Origin: Lytechinus pictus
Taxonomy: Eukaryota > Echinodermata > Echinoidea > Temnopleuroida > Toxopneustidae
Assembly: GCF_037042905.1 (NCBI RefSeq)
Contig: NC_087251.1
Location: 37,878,373 to 37,942,372, forward strand
Length of the DNA: 64,000 nt
Direction of reading: 5' to 3'
In this document: piece by piece, positions 57,699 through 64,000 of the stretch
Layout of the letters: each line of letters starts with the position of its first letter
Numbering within the stretch: the first letter of the stretch is position 1
Position numbers and translations under genes: made by a program
Notes under the pieces: generated by a model
The model's database searches: none
What the model saw: only the letters and a program-made list of their open reading frames with translations
What the model was told of the DNA's origin: nothing

Positions 57699-57711
57699 TT
57701 CTAGAACGTTC
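57699..57711 (+). promoter_or_regulatory. Heat-shock-element-like site
   Basis: TTCTAGAACGTTC carries three alternating pentamer cores (TTC, GAA, TTC) with exact 2-nt spacing, the HSF1 trimer arrangement. Further GAA/TTC words flank it out of register. YY1-like GCGATGGCGAC lies 50 bp downstream. No gene is assigned to it. Confidence 0.4.
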
Positions 57712-57959
57712 GGAATCATCGAAGCGCCCCTCCCCACCCCCCCCCCTCCATCTCGGTCGCGCGATGGCGACGACAATCGGCATGTACTTTATTTATTTAT
57801 TTATTTTATTTCTTGCAAAGGAATACAAGGAAATAAAAGTCCCCACGTCATCCAAAAACAGACAGTTAACCTTAAACAAATTGATCATAGGTTAAGTATT
57901 CAAAATTGATATGATAAATTCAGGCCCGCGTCGCCACGCCTGGTATAAAGTAGTCTGCT

Positions 57960-58445
57960 GGGCAAACCCTTCACTCGAGTTAAGGGTCTGAATGTGCAGC
58001 CTACTCATGCCTTGTGTACTGAAGGCTCTCTCGCTCAAGTTTTGTATGTGCTAGTCTTTGCGTGGAGGCACACTTATTGATCAAAGTTCCAATCAGGGTC
58101 TGTGCCTGCAGACTAGGTATAAAGCTAGGCTATTCTGGATCTGAGGATTATCCCGGGATTGTCCAGTCTAATATGGGGGCGGGGGGGGGGGTCATATACT
58201 CATACAAACGTGTTTACCTTTATGTTATGAATACATTGTACTAAAGAGCGATGTAAAGAACATGGCCCTGAGAAGTTCTGCTAATCCTTCACTCGAGTTA
58301 AAGACTGTGCAGCCTATACTCATGCCTTGTGTACTGAATTTTTGTATGTGCTAGTCTTTGCGAGGAAACACATGCACTTGTTGACCAAAGTTTCAATCAG
58401 GGACTGTGCCTGCGGACTAGGGACACCTGGAATTCTGGTATGTAT
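57960..58445 (+). repeat. Tandem duplication, about 310-bp offset
   Basis: 57968-58125 and 58287-58430 share, in order, CTTCACTCGAGTTAA, TGTGCAGCCTA, CTCATGCCTTGTGTACTGAA, TTTTGTATGTGCTAGTCTTT, CAATCAGGG and CTGTGCCTGC. Two copies only, moderately diverged. Confidence 0.75.
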
Positions 58446-58449
58446 GACA

Positions 58450-59409
58450 AAATGGAGAAATGTAACCGAATTGACCTACATCTTGTATATAGTCTTTTTT
58501 TTTTTTTTTTATAGAAACCTGTTTTTTCTTTTGCTTTTCAAAGTTCTCGGGACCAAAATGACCTTCATTTTGTAGTGAAACCCTTTTTTGTCAATTTTAC
58601 ATCAGCACCTCCTGTAATAAAAAAAATCGTTCCCAAGGCCCTGGAAAAGAAGTTGTCTTGACTGCAGCTTTGCATGAATAACTCATGTAAAAGGAGACAG
58701 GTTTAGACGTGGCATGACACAAAGGCCAGGAATTCGTTTGTTTTCAAAAGTGATTGTGAACGCACAAAAAAGGGATAAAATGGAGGAAGTTAAAGCGTTT
58801 TATAATTTTTTTGGAAAGAAAAGGGTCCCGAGAAAATGGTATCCTCTAAGTTACATTGAATACTTCCCTTGGAAATATCAGATTTGATTACAAACAATTT
58901 AGCGACCGTGCATATCTTAACTCGCAAAACAGAGGAGAAGAAGGATATATATGCCGGGAGGAAGATATTCCTCCCCGTGCAGAGCAATGAAACTCTGAAA
59001 TTTCAAAGGGCGGATCGAAGTTTCATTAAATGCAGATACTATAGTATCTCTAATACCACAATCGGCTCTAATTCAATTGATTTTCTTCTAAGATTATTGA
59101 ACTTCATTACAAGGAAAATAGTGCGCAAAAAGTTGAAACTTCTGTGATTTATTGAAATTATATAAAACAGGATGATATATAATTTCTTTGACTTATCCTG
59201 ATGCACTTCATTTTGAATGATAAAGATACTTAAGTGTCAAAATTTCAAACTGAGGGCGCAAAACAGGACAGGAGATGAATGTGCAGGGAAATGACATGAA
59301 GTTTAGTAGAATTTGATAAAAAATATTGTACTTTTTTTTATTTAATACGACACAAATTTTATACCTTCCTCTTTTTAAATTAGGCACCTGTTTGCCCCCA
59401 AATTATGGT
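58450..59409. other. Gene-free stretch
   Basis: AT-rich DNA flanking the LTR element; no exon supported. Confidence 0.4.
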
Positions 59410-59941
59410 TGTTTAGTAATGAAAGGGTTCGCGCCGACGACCACACAACACGGACACGACTCACAAGGGCTGAGGTTTCATTGGGTTCTTTTATTTACCA
59501 AGGGAAAACAGCCTTTCTATACTTCAAAGTTAAACTTTCTTCTGTAGGGACAAGTCTCCTCCTCAACAACAAACAGTGGGAATGCCCTTGCTACTGCCAG
59601 TGTGTCATGAGTCACTGGACTCTCTCCCTATCTAACAATAAAAGTGCAATGGTGCACATCAAAGTACAAAAGCATCCCTAAAGGGGGTACATGAATTGGC
59701 ATTACTGCTACTCCTAAAAAGGCGGGAAAGAATTAGCCAATGAGCAGAGAGGGAAAGAGTAAGTCAAAGTTGGTAGAAGTACAGAGAGGGAGAAAGAGTA
59801 CTAAAGATAAAGTTGGCAGATATAATGTGAAATATAGATTCATTTTATACATTATATACTGAAATGAAATAATAAAACAAAGTATCCTTTTGACTAGATT
59901 TTTTAAAGAAATATTATACAAGAAAAATCCAATTTACAACA
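59410..59941 (-). mobile_element. 3' LTR of Ty3/Gypsy element
   Basis: On the minus strand the purine tract GTGGGGAAGA (59951-59942) immediately precedes TGTTGTAAATT, a typical polypurine-tract/LTR junction. The proposed end is CTAAACA at 59410, about 532 bp. It contains a CTCATTGGCT CCAAT-type box, AATAAA (59490-59495) and a two-copy direct repeat (GAGAGGGAAAGAGT near 59746; a variant near 59785). Boundaries are by eye; the 5' LTR is outside the window, so the right-hand limit is tentative. Confidence 0.6.
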
Positions 59942-60200
59942 TCTTCCCCACGATTAATGTCATAATGTTTGAAACAAAGATACATGTAAAACACAAAAAA
60001 TACAATATCTTCCCCACATTCCATGCAATAACAGTTGCTATCTGCGGTAATTGCATGTAATTCAAAATGAAATTAAGTGCTTACTACAGTAAGCTAAACA
60101 TGCAAAAAAATTTATGTCGAACATTATAGAATATTAATCACACTCTATATCAAATTCATACAAGACAAAAAGTCTCTCTAAAAGAAATAATCTTTTCTCT

Positions 60201-63200
60201 TCACTTTGGTAATACCGACACTGGGAGATGTAGTCGATTTCTGTGTTGTCCTTTGTTCACCCGACGGGACCTCCGACGCTCGACCTCATGATTCAAATTA
60301 TCATGTCGAGATCTGTCTTCTCCAAGAGGTTCATTCTGTAGTATGGCATCTTCAGCCGCATTGGTTTCTTCACTGGGAACATTTCTACCAGTGGAATCAT
60401 TCTCTCCGCAAGAGCCATTTTGATTAAGGGTGACTGGTCTCTCTTCACCAGATGTAAGCCTATCAGGCTCTGAGGGTTCCCACAAGAAGGTGAAGTAGGG
60501 GGTAGTGTTCTCTGAAGTGGGCAACGGTTGTGACTTCACTTGGTCCTCTAGCTTATCCTGTGGAGTAGGAATTGCTATTTCCTTCCGTGGGTCAGGAATC
60601 AACAATCTCCTGTTGACTACCTTTGTTGGTCCTCCAAACATGGGTCGGATTTTATACACGTCACCCATCTCGTTCACTGCTGTCACGATGAAGGGGTCCC
60701 TTAAGACCTTGTCTTCAAGTTTATGACGTCCTTCAAATGCACATTTCTTCAGTAGTACCCTTGCGCCGATGCTGAGAGGTGAACTCATAGGGAGGGCGTC
60801 ATGCCTCGTCTTCTCACTATTCTGTATCATCTCCATATTCTGCTGCGCTAACATGTGGGCCTGTTGGAGTGACTTAGAGTGTTCTGACACAAAGTCTTCA
60901 TCCCAATCTGCATGTCCATTCCCTATGAGTTGGTCCAGTGGGGTGTTGGGCTCTCGTCCATACAGAAGTCGGTACGGTGACAATCCAGTTGTCCCATGTG
61001 GAGTACAATTGTACAAGAATACCAACTGGCCAATAAGCCCAGGCCACTTCTTTCGACGGTCAGGATCAAGGGAGCGAATTATACCACACAAGGTTCGGTT
61101 AAATCTCTCTGTCTGCCCGTTTCCTTGGGGATAGTAAGGAGTGGTATGTGTCTTTTCAATGCCATATAGCTTGCATAACTCTCGTACCAACGAACTTTCG
61201 AAATTTCGCCCCTGATCTGAATGAATTCGAAGTGGAGCACCGTAGTGAACGATCCAACCATCAATCAAAGCACGTGCTACTACTGCGGCGGTTTGGTTCT
61301 TGCAAGGAATGGCTTGAGCAAATTTGGTGAAGGCGTCTGTGATAACTAAGACATCCTCATATCCACCTTGGCCCTTGTCGAGCTTGAGGAAGTCTATCGC
61401 GATTAACTCAAGGGGTCTGAATGCCAACAGATGCCGTCTTGGGGTCCGAATAGCTGGCGTTGGAGTCTTGGATGTAACACAGACAAAACACTTCCTGATG
61501 TGTCCTCTCACATCATTGCACATACCTGGCCAAAAGCACCTTTCCCGTAGGATTGCTAAGGTTCTATTGATGCCTTGGTGGCCCCATTGGTCGTGGGCCA
61601 TTTCCATCATCTTTTCTTGGAGACTCTTTGGTACAAGAAGCTGTCTTCTTTGAGGATGTTTTGATTTTGTTGGTTGCCTATACAGGACTCCCTTGTATTC
61701 TATAATGCTAGCTCGCTCCTTCAACCAGGACTTTATTTCTGCATTCTCTTGTTTGATTTCATCCTCAGACTTCCATTCACACCTGAGATAACGTCTGCAC
61801 ACAGAGAGTGCATTGTCACTCTGTTGAAGAGTTTCAAGTTCTTCTACTGAGTATGATGGGTACACGCCAGGAACTCTCGGCGGCTCCTCATCTGCCAACT
61901 GGTCCCCGGAAACTACAACTTCTGCCGGGAGGACAGTAGTCACCGTCAGTGCTCCGATCATCTCTTTCACCTCGCCCTCATCGTTTCCAGGGCACCTGCT
62001 GAGTGCATCGGCACATCTGTTGAGTTTTCCAGGACGGTATCTGATATCAAGCTGAAAGGCTGCCAGCTGTGCTACCCACCTCTGTTCAGTGGCCCCCAAC
62101 TGTGCAGTTTGAAGGTGGGCTAGAGGGTTGTTATCCGTGTATACAATACACTTAGCACCCAACAAATACCCTTTGAACTTCTCGACTACTGCCCATTTAA
62201 GGGCAAGAAGTTCTATCTTGAAGCTTGAGAAATCTGGATAATTCTTCTCGGCTCCACGTAGGCTACGGCTTGCAAACGAGATAGGGTGTAAATGTCCATT
62301 GTCATCTTTCTGTGACAAGCAGGCACCAAGTCCCTTTAGAGATGCATCAACCTCGAGTATGAATTCTTCTCCAAACTTGGGATAGGCAAGAACTGGTGTT
62401 GAAGACAGTCTCTCCTTAAGCTCATGAAATGACTCGTCTGCCTCTTTGGTCCACACAAAGCTTGTGTCTGGAGCGATATCCCCTGTCTTCCTTCTCCTTT
62501 TCTTACACTTCTGTCCAGTTAGTGCATGGAGTGGTGCTGTTATTCTGGTAAAGTCAGGCACAAACCTTCTGTAATATGAAGCAAGACCGAGGAAGGAGCA
62601 TAATTCTGATCCGTTTTGAGGTACAGGCCACGACTTGATCCTTGATACCTTGCTTGGGTCTACCATGACACCCTTCTCAGTGACAATGTGCCCGAGGTGA
62701 GCTACTTCTTTCTTGAAGAACTGGCACTTTCCTCCTTTCAACTTCAGGCCATGTGTTGTTAGGCGGTCAAAGACTTCTCCGAGTGTTTCGAGGTGCTCCT
62801 CAAACGTTCTGGAAAAGACCAAAACATCATCAAGGTAGAGTATGACTTTTGTAAAGTTCATGTCACAGAAAATTGCCTCCATCACTCTCTGAAATGTGCT
62901 TGGGCTGTTGCATAGACCCTGAGGCATTCTTTCAAATTCATAGAGTCCCCAGGGTACACGGAAAGCAGTTAGGGGCACTGATTCTGTGTGCATAGTGATC
63001 TGGAAATATCCATGAGACAAGTCAAGGGAAGAGAAGTATTTGGCTCCATTCATTACTTCTAATGATTCGTCTATTCTGGGTAGCGGAAAGGAGTCTTTGA
63101 CTGTTAATTTGTTCAATTGTCTATAATCAATACATAAGCGTAGTGCCCCTGATTTCTTCCTTACAAGAACGATCGGACTGGCATAGGGGCTAGTTGACCT

Positions 63201-64000
63201 CTTTATAATCTTACGTTCCAGCATGTCTTGTAATAGATCACGAACCTCTGAAGTCACGTGAGGAGCTATCCTTCGATAGGGCAGACACACTGGCTTGTCA
63301 GAGGTCACTCTGATTTCATGTGGTACCATATCACAACATCCCAGGTCGAATTCATCTTTAGAGAATGCTGCTTCATGATCATGTAGGAGTTTAGCAATCC
63401 TAGATGCATCTTCATAAGCCATCCCATCTAGGCTGATGCCCTGAGGAAGCAGTATTTCCGTACCATCAGTGAAAGTGAATCTCTCCTGTGATGCTGATGC
63501 TGTCCTACTGGGAGGCTTGGTATCCATTGCTTGCTCTGGCTCATGTCCGTCGTCCTCCACTCCCGGCTCTGTCTTGGCAATCAATATATCACAGATATTA
63601 ACCTCTAGCTGGTCATCTTTAGTTTGTAGACAAATTTCACAACGTTCTTCCACTTGTTTGGCAGATGCAATAGTTGAATGAGGTGGTACTATGAATTCTC
63701 TGTCTCCAGAATTCATCAGTAGAACATGCATGTCCCCATTTTCAGCACAACAGCCTTCAATGACTTCAACCTGGGAATCTCCAAACTGGCTGTTACCCTG
63801 GATAAGCCAGACACTTGACTCAGCATCTTCCCCACCTTGGAAAGGCCTAATTGCGCACTGTATTTGTTGTATCGTCCTGGCAGGCAAAACTACTCTTGTT
63901 GCCCCAGTAACAACCTCTCGTACATGTGCACTACCTGCAGTCTCGATGTCCAAGCAATCCTTCACCATCTGGAATTCCCCTTTCGCTCTCTCCAAAGGAA
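60201..64000 (-). CDS. Ty3/Gypsy retrotransposon pol polyprotein (partial)
   Basis: An ORF of more than 1264 codons is open across the right window edge, so its true start, and any gag or protease, are outside. Order from the N-terminal side: reverse transcriptase with LCIDYRQLNK, SSLDLSHGYFQI and catalytic YLDD (about 62827-62838); RNase H starting ILEVDAS with YTDNN; a zinc-binding HHCC integrase domain (WGHQGINRTL, KCFVC); integrase core with IDFLKL, HSDQGR and NGQTERFNR, the last Asp and Glu separated by exactly 35 residues. A charged tail of about 200 residues follows with no chromodomain recognised. RT-RNaseH-IN order defines Ty3/Gypsy. No stops or frameshifts, so this copy may be recently active. 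Stop at 60201-60203, about 260 bp before the LTR. Confidence 0.95.
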   Translation of the reverse strand, partial: PLERAKGEFQMVKDCLDIETAGSAHVREVVTGATRVVLPARTIQQIQCAIRPFQGGEDAESSVWLIQGNSQFGDSQVEVIEGCCAENGDMHVLLMNSGDREFIVPPHSTIASAKQVEERCEICLQTKDDQLEVNICDILIAKTEPGVEDDGHEPEQAMDTKPPSRTASASQERFTFTDGTEILLPQGISLDGMAYEDASRIAKLLHDHEAAFSKDEFDLGCCDMVPHEIRVTSDKPVCLPYRRIAPHVTSEVRDLLQDMLERKIIKRSTSPYASPIVLVRKKSGALRLCIDYRQLNKLTVKDSFPLPRIDESLEVMNGAKYFSSLDLSHGYFQITMHTESVPLTAFRVPWGLYEFERMPQGLCNSPSTFQRVMEAIFCDMNFTKVILYLDDVLVFSRTFEEHLETLGEVFDRLTTHGLKLKGGKCQFFKKEVAHLGHIVTEKGVMVDPSKVSRIKSWPVPQNGSELCSFLGLASYYRRFVPDFTRITAPLHALTGQKCKKRRRKTGDIAPDTSFVWTKEADESFHELKERLSSTPVLAYPKFGEEFILEVDASLKGLGACLSQKDDNGHLHPISFASRSLRGAEKNYPDFSSFKIELLALKWAVVEKFKGYLLGAKCIVYTDNNPLAHLQTAQLGATEQRWVAQLAAFQLDIRYRPGKLNRCADALSRCPGNDEGEVKEMIGALTVTTVLPAEVVVSGDQLADEEPPRVPGVYPSYSVEELETLQQSDNALSVCRRYLRCEWKSEDEIKQENAEIKSWLKERASIIEYKGVLYRQPTKSKHPQRRQLLVPKSLQEKMMEMAHDQWGHQGINRTLAILRERCFWPGMCNDVRGHIRKCFVCVTSKTPTPAIRTPRRHLLAFRPLELIAIDFLKLDKGQGGYEDVLVITDAFTKFAQAIPCKNQTAAVVARALIDGWIVHYGAPLRIHSDQGRNFESSLVRELCKLYGIEKTHTTPYYPQGNGQTERFNRTLCGIIRSLDPDRRKKWPGLIGQLVFLYNCTPHGTTGLSPYRLLYGREPNTPLDQLIGNGHADWDEDFVSEHSKSLQQAHMLAQQNMEMIQNSEKTRHDALPMSSPLSIGARVLLKKCAFEGRHKLEDKVLRDPFIVTAVNEMGDVYKIRPMFGGPTKVVNRRLLIPDPRKEIAIPTPQDKLEDQVKSQPLPTSENTTPYFTFLWEPSEPDRLTSGEERPVTLNQNGSCGENDSTGRNVPSEETNAAEDAILQNEPLGEDRSRHDNLNHEVERRRSRRVNKGQHRNRLHLPVSVLPK

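Noticed and set aside
60206..61653. Plus-strand ORFs opposite the retrotransposon pol
   Set aside because: Antisense shadows of the pol frame.

Overview
This is eukaryotic, AT-rich metazoan DNA with spliced genes, very many short inverted-repeat transposons and one long retrotransposon ORF. The gene content (sphingolipid desaturase, TRIM-type RING protein, lark/RBM4-like RNA-binding protein) and the repeat style (TTAA-flanked palindromic MITEs, tRNA-derived SINE, tandem-core rolling-circle-like elements, Ty3/Gypsy) suggest a marine deuterostome, most likely a sea urchin or another echinoderm. The species guess is inference; no species-diagnostic sequence was seen.

Layout. 0-10 kb: minus-strand fragments of an unrecognised gene (exons near 93-188 and 3237-3461, possible first exon near 9.92-10.15 kb) in mostly non-coding DNA. 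10-15.9 kb: no gene seen. 15,932-17,065 (minus): an intronless RING/B-box/coiled-coil protein. 17-22.3 kb: no gene seen, but a decayed tandem array of about 110-bp period at 19.17-20.70 kb. 22,353-25,868 (plus): a complete five-exon sphingolipid delta-4 desaturase gene (DEGS1), 330 residues, all three histidine boxes present. 26-39 kb: a dense transposon graveyard with nested insertions. 39.6-51.5 kb (minus): a complete multi-exon lark/RBM4-like gene, reconstructed here from splice sites and codon phase, perhaps with a promoter near 56.7-56.9 kb. 52-57 kb: nested DNA transposons, a large inverted duplication and a CT-rich tract. 57.7-58.5 kb: a heat-shock-element-like site and a tandem duplication. 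59.4-64 kb (minus): 3' LTR and most of pol of a Ty3/Gypsy retrotransposon running off the right edge.

The strongest candidate for something undescribed is in the RNA-binding gene. One exon encodes the first half of an RRM and is followed by two homologous exons (49,874-49,986 and 49,415-49,605), each able to complete the RRM. Both enter in phase 0 and leave in phase 2, so only one can be used at a time: using both gives an early stop. Only the second carries a CCHC zinc knuckle. The intron between them holds a long foldback. The gene also has two candidate last exons giving different C-termini. A second notable signal is a pair of related transposon copies whose internal hairpin arms differ at 9 of 24 positions yet still pair almost perfectly within each copy.

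The desaturase, the TRIM-like protein and the RNA-binding protein are not an operon or pathway; they are independent animal genes. All splice models are read by eye from GT/AG signals, codon phase and family resemblance, without transcript evidence.
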